From: Muribaculaceae bacterium
Lineage (GTDB): Bacteria; Bacteroidota; Bacteroidia; Bacteroidales; Muribaculaceae
DNA: 64,000 nt
Assembly (NCBI GenBank): GCA_022510425.1
Contig: JAFLTO010000015.1
Location: forward strand, 1-64,000
Reading direction: 5' to 3'
The notes below the pieces were generated by a model that was not told the origin of the DNA, did not search any database, and saw nothing but the letters and a program-made list of their open reading frames with translations. Position 1 is the first letter of the stretch. Each line of letters begins with the position of its first letter. Below are positions 9,789 through 22,018 of the stretch, in pieces. The position numbers and the translations under genes were made by a program.

Positions 9789-11394
9789 ACGACACACCGT
9801 AGTCGGAGCGGTCGAGGTTGCGGTAGCCGATGGCTTCGGCTATATGATGCGACAATACCGGTGCATTCACAACTGATGAAAGAGATGTAGAATATTCCGG
9901 AGAGGTGGGTGATGCAAGATTCTGTGCCGATTCCAAGTCCGCTATTGTGCGGGCTACTCGCAGGATACGGTCGAAAGATCGGGCACTCATATTATTTTTC
10001 TCCATCCTTTCCTTCAATTTTGAAAGTCCAGATGGATCTGGCCATGCATATTTCCTTAACAACCTTGTATTCATTTGGGAATTGGAATAGACCCCCTTGT
10101 CTCCCTTGAACCTTTCTTGCTGGATTACTCTGGCTTTAACCACCCTATCTCGTATTACAGAACTACTCTCTGCCGGAATCGTGTTGGCTATATCATCGAA
10201 TTCAACAGGCTGTATCTCTATCTGTATGTCGATACGGTCCATCAACGGTCCTGATATTTTGTTCATGTATTTGTTTACCTGTCCGGGCATGCAGGTGCAT
10301 TTCTTCTTGGGATGACCGTAATAACCGCATGGACATGGATTCATGGAGGCTATCAACATAAAAGATGCCGGATAACTCACCGTATATTTGGCTCTTGCAA
10401 CTGTAATGGTTCTATCCTCTATGGGTTGGCGTAAAACTTCCAATACTGATCTTGGAAATTCAGGAAATTCATCTAGGAAAAGAACTCCGTTATGAGCCAG
10501 ACTTATTTCTCCAGGCATGGGATTGGTGCCTCCTCCTACCATTGCAACAGGGGAAACTGTGTGATGGGGAGTACGGAAAGGACGACGTGTCATCAACATC
10601 GACCCCCGAGAAAGTTTACCTGCCACAGAATGTATTTTAGTGGTTTCCAAAGCTTCTCCCAAACTTAAAGGCGGAAGGATGGTGGGCACTCTTTTGGCCA
10701 TCATTGATTTGCCCGCACCAGGAGGACCTACCATTAAAAGATTATGACCACCGGCACAGGCCACTTCAAAGGCTCTTTTCACACTATCCTGACCTTTCAC
10801 CTCAGAAAAATCTATATCGAAAAGAGCTGATTCATTGGCAAAAATTTCTCTTGTATTGATCAGTGTAGGTTGAAGATCGGAGGCTTCAGCAAGAAGTGCT
10901 ATAGCTTCTGCAAGATTTTTAACTCCAAAAACCTCCACCTTGTTTATCACAGCAGCCTCTGTTACATTTCCTTCGGGCACAATAAGCCTTTTGAATCCCA
11001 TTTCCCTGGCTTTTATAGCCATAGGAAGGGCCCCTCTTACCGGCAAAACCGAACCATCGAGTGATAGTTCCCCCATAATCATATACTCATCCAATTTTTT
11101 TTGAGGCACCTTAATCACTTCATGAGCGGTAAGCACTCCCAATGCCATCGGAAGGTCGAAAGAAGCTCCCTCTTTTTTCACATCTGCCGGCGCAAGATTT
11201 ATTATTGTTCTTCTATGAGGAAAAGTGACACCACTATGATTTACAGCCGACACCATTCTCTGCTGACTCTCTTTTACTGCAGTGTCAGGCATTCCCACTA
11301 TTGAGAAAATTGCTCCTTTATCGCCAAAGGTTTCAATAGTGACAGGAAATGCATCTATTCCTTGTATTGAGGCTGAATATATCTTGGTGAGCAT
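9781..11394 (-). CDS. YifB family Mg chelatase-like AAA ATPase
   Basis: 537-aa ORF: GPPGAGKSMMAKR, LAPADVKKEGASFDLP, FPEFPRSVLEVLRQPIEDR. Confidence 0.95.
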   Translation of the reverse strand: MLTKIYSASIQGIDAFPVTIETFGDKGAIFSIVGMPDTAVKESQQRMVSAVNHSGVTFPHRRTIINLAPADVKKEGASFDLPMALGVLTAHEVIKVPQKKLDEYMIMGELSLDGSVLPVRGALPMAIKAREMGFKRLIVPEGNVTEAAVINKVEVFGVKNLAEAIALLAEASDLQPTLINTREIFANESALFDIDFSEVKGQDSVKRAFEVACAGGHNLLMVGPPGAGKSMMAKRVPTILPPLSLGEALETTKIHSVAGKLSRGSMLMTRRPFRTPHHTVSPVAMVGGGTNPMPGEISLAHNGVLFLDEFPEFPRSVLEVLRQPIEDRTITVARAKYTVSYPASFMLIASMNPCPCGYYGHPKKKCTCMPGQVNKYMNKISGPLMDRIDIQIEIQPVEFDDIANTIPAESSSVIRDRVVKARVIQQERFKGDKGVYSNSQMNTRLLRKYAWPDPSGLSKLKERMEKNNMSARSFDRILRVARTIADLESAQNLASPTSPEYSTSLSSVVNAPVLSHHIAEAIGYRNLDRSDYGVSFS

Positions 11395-11424
11395 AATATA
11401 GAGATAAAGTATAATGGATATGGG

Positions 11425-12486
11425 TTAAGGGTTTAAGGTGGAATCCTTGGAGTTGAAAAGAGTGCGATATTCTGTAATTGCATCTGAAAGTTCCGTTCCT
11501 CTATAAGATTGCACTCCTTCTTTATTGAAAACAATATAGTAAGGTATGGCAGTCACCTTGAATTTCATCATGGTAGGATCCGTCAGTCCAGTAGGCGACC
11601 AAAATCTTTTCATCTCCTTAAATAAGGAATCTTTTTTCATAGCGTTCTTCCAACCTATGGAATCTATATCCAGACATACGTCAGCTATTATTCTCAAGGA
11701 ATCAGGAAATTCTTTTTCCAATGACTTGATAGAATCAATTATTACCTTTCTATTGGTATATCCCGTCTCCCAAAACAATAAAAATATGGGATTCTTATGA
11801 TCTATGAAAAGAGTGTCGCCTCCTTTTTTTGCCGATCTCATTACCATACTCTCAAGACGGGCAGGATAAGAATAGGAATGATATATCTGGTCGGTCCTCC
11901 CTATCATTCCTAACCATTCAGGATCCTTAGCATCTCCTTTCAGCATACCCATAAGTTCTTCATATCTTCTTTCCTGCACTTTTCTATTGAAATAGCACAG
12001 CATAAGAATTGTTGAAACAGGGTTTTCGGGATTTTCCTCAACAAAACTTCCCACAGCCTTATTGACACTGTCCGGAGTGCATTTCACCATTATTTCCTTA
12101 TTCTCTATTCTCCATTCAGAAAGAGTTTCATTTATCAAATTACCCCTTACTTCCCAATCCAAAGGATCTTTGTTTTCTCCTGAAATTTCAATTTTATTGT
12201 TTCTTTCAGCATAAATCACCAAAGGAAGCACTGAAGCACGTTGGGTGATATAAACAATGGTGGGGCGTTTTGTGTAGCCTTTCAAGTCACATTTACCCTC
12301 TCTAACTGAAGCCACAGCCTGTATGGTTCTGCCCCCTTTTGTGTCGGAAGCATAATAATTTACATTATAATTTTCAGTGACATCTGTAGCCAACTGAAAT
12401 TCAAGATTGAATTCATTTTTACCACAGGCAGTAAAAACCACCAGCGACAATAAAAAAAGATAGCGTATTAAGGATACCATACGCAA
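11425..12486 (-). CDS. thioredoxin-like lipoprotein
   Basis: 353-aa ORF with lipobox; C-terminal thioredoxin-like 'VTAIPYYIVFNKEG'. Confidence 0.65.
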   Translation of the reverse strand: MRMVSLIRYLFLLSLVVFTACGKNEFNLEFQLATDVTENYNVNYYASDTKGGRTIQAVASVREGKCDLKGYTKRPTIVYITQRASVLPLVIYAERNNKIEISGENKDPLDWEVRGNLINETLSEWRIENKEIMVKCTPDSVNKAVGSFVEENPENPVSTILMLCYFNRKVQERRYEELMGMLKGDAKDPEWLGMIGRTDQIYHSYSYPARLESMVMRSAKKGGDTLFIDHKNPIFLLFWETGYTNRKVIIDSIKSLEKEFPDSLRIIADVCLDIDSIGWKNAMKKDSLFKEMKRFWSPTGLTDPTMMKFKVTAIPYYIVFNKEGVQSYRGTELSDAITEYRTLFNSKDSTLNP

Positions 12487-12566
12487 AAATACAATTTTTT
12501 TACTAATTTTGGATTCTAACTCATATACTTATTAAAATACAGACAGATAAAATTTATAAAACAGCG

Positions 12567-13274
12567 ATGAAATACAACCGCATACTTTTAAAACTCTCCG
12601 GCGAATCCCTTATGGGAAAGCAGGGCCATGGAATAGATCCCGACCGATTGAATTCCTATGCCAGCCAGATACAAGCTGTGTCCAACAAAGGAGTACAGAT
12701 AGGTATAGTGATCGGAGGGGGCAATATTTTCCGAGGCCTCTCAGGAGCAGCTAAAGGATTTGACAGGGTGAAAGGCGATCAAATGGGCATGATGGCCACT
12801 GTGATCAATTCTCTGGCACTCAGTTCAGCTTTAGAAGCTATCGGTCAACCGGCTAAAGTATTTACAGCCATACCTATGTTTCCTGTTGGATACCCTTATT
12901 CAAAATGGGAAGCCATCAAAGCCATGAAAGAGGGTAGTATAGCTATTATGAGTTGTGGCACCGGGAGCCCTTATTTCACCACCGATACCGGTTCAGCTCT
13001 TAGAGCCATTGAAATAGAAGCCGATGTCATGCTAAAAGGAACACGAGTGGATGGTGTTTACACTGCAGATCCGGAAAAAGACCCTTCGGCCAAAAAATTT
13101 GATAAAATCACTTATGATGAAGTGATAGCAAGAAACCTGAAGGTGATGGATATCACCGCAACAGCCCTATGTAAGGAAAACGATATGCCAATCTATGTTT
13201 TCAATATGGACAAGGAAGGCAATCTTGAAAAAATGATCGAAGGGGAAAATGTGGGAACTCTCGTCTGCAATTAA
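12567..13274 (+). CDS. pyrH: UMP kinase
   Basis: LLKLSGESLMG, GGGNIFRG, DVMLKGTRVDGVY. Confidence 0.97.
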   Translation: MKYNRILLKLSGESLMGKQGHGIDPDRLNSYASQIQAVSNKGVQIGIVIGGGNIFRGLSGAAKGFDRVKGDQMGMMATVINSLALSSALEAIGQPAKVFTAIPMFPVGYPYSKWEAIKAMKEGSIAIMSCGTGSPYFTTDTGSALRAIEIEADVMLKGTRVDGVYTADPEKDPSAKKFDKITYDEVIARNLKVMDITATALCKENDMPIYVFNMDKEGNLEKMIEGENVGTLVCN

Positions 13275-13319
13275 ATTTAAAATTCAACTTTATACTATTA
13301 ACTTTAAAACATATACACC

Positions 13320-13877
13320 ATGGAAGTAAAAGATTATCTCGACAAAGCCAAAGAGAATATGGAGATGGCCGTGGAATATCTTGACGATGCTCTGGCTCAT
13401 ATCAGAGCCGGGAAAGCTTCTCCACGTCTGCTGGATGCAATAAGAGTGGATTATTACGGTTCTAAGGCTCCTATTTCAAATGTAGCTAATGTTTCAGTGC
13501 CTGATGCCCGCACCATAGCCATCACCCCTTGGGAAAAGACAATGTTTAAAGAAATAGAAAAGGCTATAATCAATTCCGACCTTGGCATCACTCCGGAAAA
13601 CAACGGTGAAGTAATTAGACTATCCATACCTCCTTTGACAGAAGAAAGACGTAAACAACTCGTGAAACAAAGCAAGGCTGAAGCTGAGAATGCTAAAGTG
13701 TCAGTGAGAAACGCGCGGCGTGACGCTATAGAGGGTCTTAAAAAGGAAATAAAGAAAGGCATGAGCGAAGACGTTGAAAAAGACGGAGAAGCCGAAGTTC
13801 AAAAACTTCATGACAAATACATGAAGAAAATCGACGAAGTATTCGCAGCCAAAGAAAAAGAAATTCTCACTGTCTGA
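13320..13877 (+). CDS. frr: ribosome recycling factor
   Basis: 185 aa; [29 protein letters not shown]. Confidence 0.97.
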   Translation: MEVKDYLDKAKENMEMAVEYLDDALAHIRAGKASPRLLDAIRVDYYGSKAPISNVANVSVPDARTIAITPWEKTMFKEIEKAIINSDLGITPENNGEVIRLSIPPLTEERRKQLVKQSKAEAENAKVSVRNARRDAIEGLKKEIKKGMSEDVEKDGEAEVQKLHDKYMKKIDEVFAAKEKEILTV

Positions 13878-14400
13878 ACTCCACCATCTTCCAAAGAGCT
13901 ATCCCCACACTCACGGATACATTTAATGAATGTTTCACACCGTGTTGAGGTATCTCTAAGATAATATCAGCCAAATCCACTATTTCTTGACTTACACCCT
14001 CAACTTCATTACCAGCCACAAGAAGATATTTAATATCTGAAGAGGGTATAAAATTTTGAAGAGGGATGCTTCCGTGAGCCTGTTCGAGCACACATATGAG
14101 CCATCCCTCTTTTTTCATATCTTTCACCGCCGTTAAAGCACTTTCACAATACCTCCATTTCACACTCTCTTCAGCTCCCAAAGCTGTTTTGGATATTTCA
14201 GGATGAGGAGGGCAACCAGTGATTCCACATAATATCACTTCAGAAATAAGAAAAGCATCGGAGGTGCGAAACACTGACCCCACATTATACATCGACCTTA
14301 CATTATCAAGCAAAACAGCCACCGGCAACTTCTCCATCTGTAGATACTGACTCACACTGCAGTTGGTAAGTTCGAAGATATTTTTCTTTTCCCTATCCAC
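13867..14400 (-). CDS. SpoU/TrmH family RNA methyltransferase
   Basis: [31 protein letters not shown]. Confidence 0.9.
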   Translation of the reverse strand: MDREKKNIFELTNCSVSQYLQMEKLPVAVLLDNVRSMYNVGSVFRTSDAFLISEVILCGITGCPPHPEISKTALGAEESVKWRYCESALTAVKDMKKEGWLICVLEQAHGSIPLQNFIPSSDIKYLLVAGNEVEGVSQEIVDLADIILEIPQHGVKHSLNVSVSVGIALWKMVEFRQ

Positions 14401-14412
14401 CTTTATTTCCCC

Positions 14413-15360
14413 TTAATTACTCATTTCCAACATCCGTTGGATAGGTTTCACTGCTTTTTCGGCTATTTCCTTTTCCATGATGATTTCGGGGGTTTCATCC
14501 CGCAGACATTCATACACTTTCTGAAGAGTATTTATTTTCATGAAATCACATTCATTGCACTGGCATTCCGAATCTTCAGCAGGAGCCGCAAGGAAAGTTT
14601 TTTGTGGACATTTATTCCTCATTTCAAAAAGAATGCCACTTTCGGTAACTACAATATATTCCTTGGAATCATCTTTCTGAGCGAAATCCAATAAAGCAGC
14701 TGTGGATCCCACTTTATCAGCTATCAATTGAAGCGGCCTTCTGCATTCAGGATGGACCAATATTTTGGCATCAGGATGCTCTTTTTTCATCTCTATAATC
14801 TTTTTAAGAGAGAAACGGTCGTGAACATGGCAGGCTCCTTTCCATAAGAGCATATTTCTTCCGGTGACACTATTGATATATTCACCCAAGTTGCGATCGG
14901 GTCCGAATATTATTTTTTCATCCTCCGGAAGTTTTTCCACAATCTGACGGGCATTGCCCGAAGTCACCACAATATCAGTGAGAGCCTTAACAGCTGCCGA
15001 TGTATTTACATAACTTATCACAGTATGTCCGGGATGGGAGTCTACAAATTCTTTGAATTCCACAGGGTCGCAGCTGTCTGCCAATGAACAGCCTGCTTTA
15101 GTGTCAGGTATCAGCACTTTTTTTTCAGGGCAAAGAATTTTGGCCGTTTCCCCCATAAAATGCACACCACACATCACTATTATATCAGCATCAGTTTTTG
15201 CCGCTTGTCTGGCCAATGCAAGAGAGTCGCCTATAAAATCAGCAATTTCCTGAATTTCTTCCCGCTGATAATAATGAGCCATGACAAGAGCGTTTTTCTC
15301 TTTTTTTAGTTTATTGATTTCTTCACGAAGCCATTCAACGCTTTTTGTTTCAGACCCCAT
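14413..15360 (-). CDS. nadA: quinolinate synthase
   Basis: AHYYQREEIQEIADFIGDSL, VHPEC, CPQKTFLAAPAEDSECQCNEC. Confidence 0.97.
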   Translation of the reverse strand: MGSETKSVEWLREEINKLKKEKNALVMAHYYQREEIQEIADFIGDSLALARQAAKTDADIIVMCGVHFMGETAKILCPEKKVLIPDTKAGCSLADSCDPVEFKEFVDSHPGHTVISYVNTSAAVKALTDIVVTSGNARQIVEKLPEDEKIIFGPDRNLGEYINSVTGRNMLLWKGACHVHDRFSLKKIIEMKKEHPDAKILVHPECRRPLQLIADKVGSTAALLDFAQKDDSKEYIVVTESGILFEMRNKCPQKTFLAAPAEDSECQCNECDFMKINTLQKVYECLRDETPEIIMEKEIAEKAVKPIQRMLEMSN

Positions 15361-15830
15361 TTTTTTATTTTTTATTTATTAGTTAATTATAAAAATTTAA
15401 ATTTTAAATAATATGAAAAATAAACAACAAAAAAGGATGTGGATAACTACTATAACTTTTTTATGAAAAATTTGGATTTTATAGTTTTAGTTTCCTTTAG
15501 TGCATTTATCTTCATGGTTTCTACAAGTATAAATTTTGATTATTAGTGAAATATGAACTTTATATACATCTTGTAGATAACTGCAAATTTAATAAATTCC
15601 GCAAAAAAGACAGGGTTTTATTGTGTAAAAGATATCCTGAAGAAGTCAAAAAGCTTGAAAAAAACTTTTCTTTTTTATTCTCATTTTTTTATTTGCAAAA
15701 ATCATTTTTTGTTTTGGATATAAGAAAACTAAAAAACTAAAAAAATTAAGAGGTTTTCTTATAGATTAATTTTGATTAGGAATGAAACAGGATTTACACA
15801 AGTTATCTACAGGTTAATGAATAAGAAACG
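15361..15830. other. AT-rich non-coding region with three DnaA-box-like 9-mers
   Basis: TGTGGATAA (15438-15446), TGTAGATAA (15572-15580), TTATCTACA (15803-15811). Confidence 0.5.
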
Positions 15831-16030
15831 GGAGCTACGGGATTTCTCCTGCCGCCCCCGCAACATCAAGGTTACGAAAAGGTTATATTTTCTACCCGGG
15901 AAAATACTTCCCGCACATCATGAAAGGTTGCTATAAATTACCCGGCCGGCAAAAGGCTATTGTTTACATCTTATTGCCGACCGGGATGATTTTTTTCTTT
16001 TCATAACTCAGACAAAATCTCTTCACTTAA

Positions 16031-16200
16031 TGCTTCTTGGCATCCATCTTTAATAACTCCCGCGCTCTTAGGCATCCGGTGAGGCTCGATGTGCACTCGT
16101 TGCTTGTCTGTGAAAATCCTTTCTTCTCCGTGCTTGGCATCCACTTTTAAAAGATCCGTGCTCTGGGGCATCCGGGTTGGCTTTCAGTGTGCTCTCGCTT
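16031..16200. repeat. two imperfect ~72-bp tandem units
   Basis: Units at ~16031-16105 and ~16129-16200 share cttggcatcca.tttaa.a..tcc..gctct..ggcatccgg...gct....gtgc.ctcg. Confidence 0.75.
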
Positions 16201-16352
16201 AGCGGTTCGGAACATCCTTGTCACATAATTATAACTCATGAAGGGTTAATTAGGTTCACGAACATTAAAAAATTTTTCAAAAAAAATTATTAATCCATTA
16301 ATAATTTAATTAATAGACTGAAAACTAATAAGATATAAAAATTGTAGGACTC

Positions 16353-16955
16353 CTAAGAATTAGTGGCTCTTTCCGTTTCAATAGAGGAAGAAAGATCTGA
16401 TTTGGAAGAACTCTTTTTACGAGTGATAAAATCTATAAAAGCTATGGCTTTTGAATCGAAATTAGATTTATGATATACAAAATTTCGTTGAAGCACGAAA
16501 TTCCAACCCAAAGAAACAATACCGGAGACAGCAAGACGAGCAGCTGCAAAATACCCGTCGGGTTTAAAACCTATAGTTTCAAGCCAAGGCCAATGCATAA
16601 GTCCATAATAAAGAAGTTCAGTGCCAAATGAATTCAGCAGCAGGCTTCCCACCCATACCAAAGCATATTTCACTATCACAGCCTTCCACGGGCAAGAATT
16701 TGCATGAAAAGTGAATCTGTAATTTAGCACACAATTTATCACACCCCCCACAAAAGCCCCTATAGCAGTGGAAGCCCAGGGAGCGAAATGAGCGAAAGCA
16801 AAAAGCACGAAAGCCGTGCCCAGGTCAATCCAGGAAGCAAATTGGGCTGCACCTGCCGACCTTATGAAAGTGAACACAAGTTGGTCACTATTAATAATGT
16901 TTGATCCTATTTTCTTTACTTTCTCATTCATGGGCAAAGAAAACCACTTATGCAA
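16353..16955 (-). CDS. GtrA family membrane protein
   Basis: 200 aa, four TM segments, 'GGVINCVLNYRFTFH'. Confidence 0.85.
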   Translation of the reverse strand: MHKWFSLPMNEKVKKIGSNIINSDQLVFTFIRSAGAAQFASWIDLGTAFVLFAFAHFAPWASTAIGAFVGGVINCVLNYRFTFHANSCPWKAVIVKYALVWVGSLLLNSFGTELLYYGLMHWPWLETIGFKPDGYFAAARLAVSGIVSLGWNFVLQRNFVYHKSNFDSKAIAFIDFITRKKSSSKSDLSSSIETERATNS

Positions 16956-17082
16956 AAATACATTGAAAATTCCATAAAGACAAACAACTAAAATTTCATC
17001 CCAATGTTGCTTTTTTATAATTTGTTATTGGTTGGTTGTCATGGATAATGTAAATTTGCAATGTAAACCCAAAGGAGGATAC

Positions 17083-18969
17083 ATGGACCCGCTAAAACAT
17101 GAATGCGGCATTGCAATGATCAGGCTTTTAAAGCCAATCTCTTATTATAAAGAGAAATACGGGAGTTATGCCTGGGCTCTCAAAAAGCTATATCTTCTCA
17201 TGGAGAAGCAACACAACCGCGGTCAGGAAGGTGCCGGTATAGGGGTTGTGAAGCTGCACGCTCTGCCGGGGTCGGAATTTGTTTTCCGTGAAAGAGCTTT
17301 AGGAACGCAAGCTATCAGAGAAATTTTTGATAATATTGGTCCCGAACTTGAAAAAATTCAGCTGGAACATATGTCACCTCAAGACGTGGAGCAAAAAGCT
17401 CCTTTTGTTGGTGAGATATACCTTGGTCACCTCAGATATAGCACAACCGGAAAATCGGGCATGAGTTATGTCCATCCTTTCTTGCGCAGAAACAACTGGC
17501 CGTCGCGAAATCTTCTTCTATGTGGAAATTTCAACATGACCAACGTGGATGAGATTTTCAAGAAAGTGGTAGAAAAAGGTCAGCATCCGCGTATCTATAG
17601 CGACACAGTGATGCTGCTGGAACAATTAGGTTATGCCTTGGATAAGGAAAACCATAAGGTTTATAGAAAATATCGAGATACTCTTCCTGAACTGGAAATC
17701 ACCAAAAAGATAGAAGAGGAGATAGATATAAAAGCAGTCTTGAAGGCAGCTGCACCTACATGGGATGGGGGTTATGTGATATGTGGCGCCACCGGTTCGG
17801 GAGATATGTTCGCCCTTAGAGATGCAAAAGGAATACGCCCTGCCTATTATTATCAAGATGAGGAAGTGGTGGTGGTGGCTTCAGAACGACCGGTGCTTCA
17901 AACCGTGTTCAATATAGCCCGAAAAGATGTAAAGGAACTGGAACCGGGATTTGCCATAACTGTTACTGCAAAAGGAAAAACTGAAATTTCCCAAATATTG
18001 GATGCCACAGGCCATCAGAAATGCTCCTTTGAAAGAATTTATTTTTCACGGGGAAGCGACGCCGATATTTATCAGGAAAGAAAACAGCTTGGCAAGAACC
18101 TTGTGCCCGAAATTCTTGAAAAAATAGGTAATGATATAGACCACACTGTTTTCTCTTTCATACCCAATACCGCTGAAGTGGCTTTTATAGGCATGATTGA
18201 AGGTCTTGAATATCATTTGAACAACCTTAAGATAGAAAAAATCCTTAAGGCCCGAGACAGAAATGCCCTGACTGATGAAAGAGTAAAGAAAATAATAGGA
18301 CAAAAGCTCAGGATAGAAAAAATAGCCATAAAAGATATCAAGCTTCGCACATTTATAACCGAAGGTGAGTCGCGCGATGAACTTGCCGCCCATGTATATG
18401 ATGTCACTTACGGATGCGTGGCAAACAATGAAGATAATCTGGTGGTGATAGACGACAGTATAGTGCGAGGCACTACCTTAACTCAGAGTATCCTTAGAAT
18501 TCTTGACAGGCTGCATCCTAAGAAAATAATTGTAGTGAGTAGCTCGCCACAGGTGAGATATCCCGACTATTATGGCATAGACATGTCAAGTCTGGGTGAA
18601 TTTGCTGCGTTCCGTGCCGCAATCGCTTTGCTGAAAGAGAAAGGAATGGAACATGTGATAAAGAATGTGTACGAAAGATGCTTGGAAATGGCCAAACTTC
18701 CCGACAATCAACAGGTGAATTGTGTAAAGGAGATTTATGCTCCCTTCTCACAACAGGAAGTGGCGGCCAAAATGGCTGAAATGTTGACTCCTCCAGGCAC
18801 TCATGCAGAAGTGAGATTGATATTCCAGACTTTGAAAGGTCTCCATGAAGCTATTCCGGGTCACCAAGGTGATTGGTATTTCTCAGGCCACTATCCCACT
18901 CCGGGAGGCGTAAGATTGGTCAACAAGGCTTTTGTGGCATTCTATGAAAAGAAAAATCCTCGAAATTAA
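17083..18969 (+). CDS. amidophosphoribosyltransferase-like protein
   Basis: Internal MDPLKHECGIAMIRL start with Cys nucleophile; PRPP loop VVIDDSIVRGTT. Confidence 0.9.
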   Translation: MDPLKHECGIAMIRLLKPISYYKEKYGSYAWALKKLYLLMEKQHNRGQEGAGIGVVKLHALPGSEFVFRERALGTQAIREIFDNIGPELEKIQLEHMSPQDVEQKAPFVGEIYLGHLRYSTTGKSGMSYVHPFLRRNNWPSRNLLLCGNFNMTNVDEIFKKVVEKGQHPRIYSDTVMLLEQLGYALDKENHKVYRKYRDTLPELEITKKIEEEIDIKAVLKAAAPTWDGGYVICGATGSGDMFALRDAKGIRPAYYYQDEEVVVVASERPVLQTVFNIARKDVKELEPGFAITVTAKGKTEISQILDATGHQKCSFERIYFSRGSDADIYQERKQLGKNLVPEILEKIGNDIDHTVFSFIPNTAEVAFIGMIEGLEYHLNNLKIEKILKARDRNALTDERVKKIIGQKLRIEKIAIKDIKLRTFITEGESRDELAAHVYDVTYGCVANNEDNLVVIDDSIVRGTTLTQSILRILDRLHPKKIIVVSSSPQVRYPDYYGIDMSSLGEFAAFRAAIALLKEKGMEHVIKNVYERCLEMAKLPDNQQVNCVKEIYAPFSQQEVAAKMAEMLTPPGTHAEVRLIFQTLKGLHEAIPGHQGDWYFSGHYPTPGGVRLVNKAFVAFYEKKNPRN

Positions 18970-18991
18970 TTGTATCAGATATAAGGAATAA

Positions 18992-20614
<1,623 letters not shown>

Positions 20615-20635
20615 TAAACTTAACTCTGTTAAACA

Positions 20636-20669
20636 AAACCCTCACTATGTAATTCCATGGTGAGGGTTT
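20636..20669. terminator. bidirectional hairpin terminator
   Basis: aaccctcac / gtgagggttt between convergent genes. Confidence 0.8.
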
Positions 20670-20692
20670 GCTTATTCTAAACGGACTATTTT

Positions 20693-21946
20693 TTATTCTT
20701 CGTATCTGATCTTTGCTTTGCGGATCACTTTCCAGCAACCTCCTTCAAACACGGCTGTACCCGAGGTTTCAGTGATGATACGTGAAACATCGTAAGTGTC
20801 ATACAAATCATGACCGGTGCAGGCTGTTTCGAGATATTCTTCGGGATTAGATAAAGCCAAACTCCATGCCGCAGGTGAATCAGCTACTCTGAAAGTCCCG
20901 GTAAAACCATCTGAGGTGTCAAGCACAAACACTGAATGGCCCGCATTGAGAGTTCTGTCAGCTCTTACAAAAATTCCTCTTGCATTGGCTCTTCCTAAGA
21001 AAATGGTTCTTAATACGGGTCGGTTGGAAGGTGTTTCTTTTGATTCGGGTCTTCTTGGAGATGGCTCGGCTTTAGAAGCTGCTTTCAAAGCACCGATTTC
21101 TGAAGCCATCGCATCCAATTTCGTCTTTAGTTCTGAATTTTGTTTTGTGGCTGCTTCAAGTTTTTTCTTCAACATTGAGATTTCCACATCCTTGTCGGCC
21201 ACTAAGGATTCATAATGCTCTAATTTGTCCAAGTCTTCCTTTTGATGGTAGGCCTCATTTGAAGATTGATTACCGGTTTTCTTCATCACATTGGCAGCAT
21301 ACACCACTAAAGCCACAACGATAGCCACCAAAATTCCTAAGACCATAATATAGACCCAGGTATAATTTGTGGCTTTTTCCACATTTAATTCTTCATCTAA
21401 ATTATCATCATTTTCCAAGATAGGTGAAGCTGCCATGGATCCCAAACTGTCTAATGAAGTTAAGTTATTTTGGGAAGAGGCCGTGTCAGAGGGTTGCACA
21501 TGTGCAACAGGAGTGGTTGGAGAAGACGTGCCTCCCCCTTCAGCCTGAGGGGGTGCAATAGTCATTTTATTAATTTGAGAACGGGCACGAAGTCTTCCTC
21601 CACGTCCTTTTTCCAATAATCCTTTATTTTGAAAGGCGGTCACAGCCCAATATTCCACCAATTTTTCTTTATTCCAGTCTTTATAATCGGTAGGCACAGG
21701 AATGGCCTTGAAAGCCTTGATGTTTTCTTTCTCTTTTGGTTTTAGACTTGCCTCAAGTTCTTCCATGGTTTTGGGATTGAGGTCATCAAGGTAGCCGGAA
21801 CCATCGTTGGCATATCTAATATAGGCCTTTGCCGCAATGGTTCGAGCTTGTTCCATTTCCTTTTGTGTCACGGCTAATGCCAAAAGAGGCAAGAACATAA
21901 CCAGAAATGCCAAAATAGTTTTAAATTTCAAAATTTTCTTTATCAT
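20693..21946 (-). CDS. hypothetical membrane protein with coiled coil
   Basis: 417 aa, signal peptide, internal TM segment. Confidence 0.75.
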   Translation of the reverse strand: MIKKILKFKTILAFLVMFLPLLALAVTQKEMEQARTIAAKAYIRYANDGSGYLDDLNPKTMEELEASLKPKEKENIKAFKAIPVPTDYKDWNKEKLVEYWAVTAFQNKGLLEKGRGGRLRARSQINKMTIAPPQAEGGGTSSPTTPVAHVQPSDTASSQNNLTSLDSLGSMAASPILENDDNLDEELNVEKATNYTWVYIMVLGILVAIVVALVVYAANVMKKTGNQSSNEAYHQKEDLDKLEHYESLVADKDVEISMLKKKLEAATKQNSELKTKLDAMASEIGALKAASKAEPSPRRPESKETPSNRPVLRTIFLGRANARGIFVRADRTLNAGHSVFVLDTSDGFTGTFRVADSPAAWSLALSNPEEYLETACTGHDLYDTYDVSRIITETSGTAVFEGGCWKVIRKAKIRYEE

Positions 21947-22018
21947 ATATAATTTTCTCCTTTTCTAACACAATCCCTTCATCATTTATTTATAAATCTC
22001 TTATCCCTTATATTGGTA

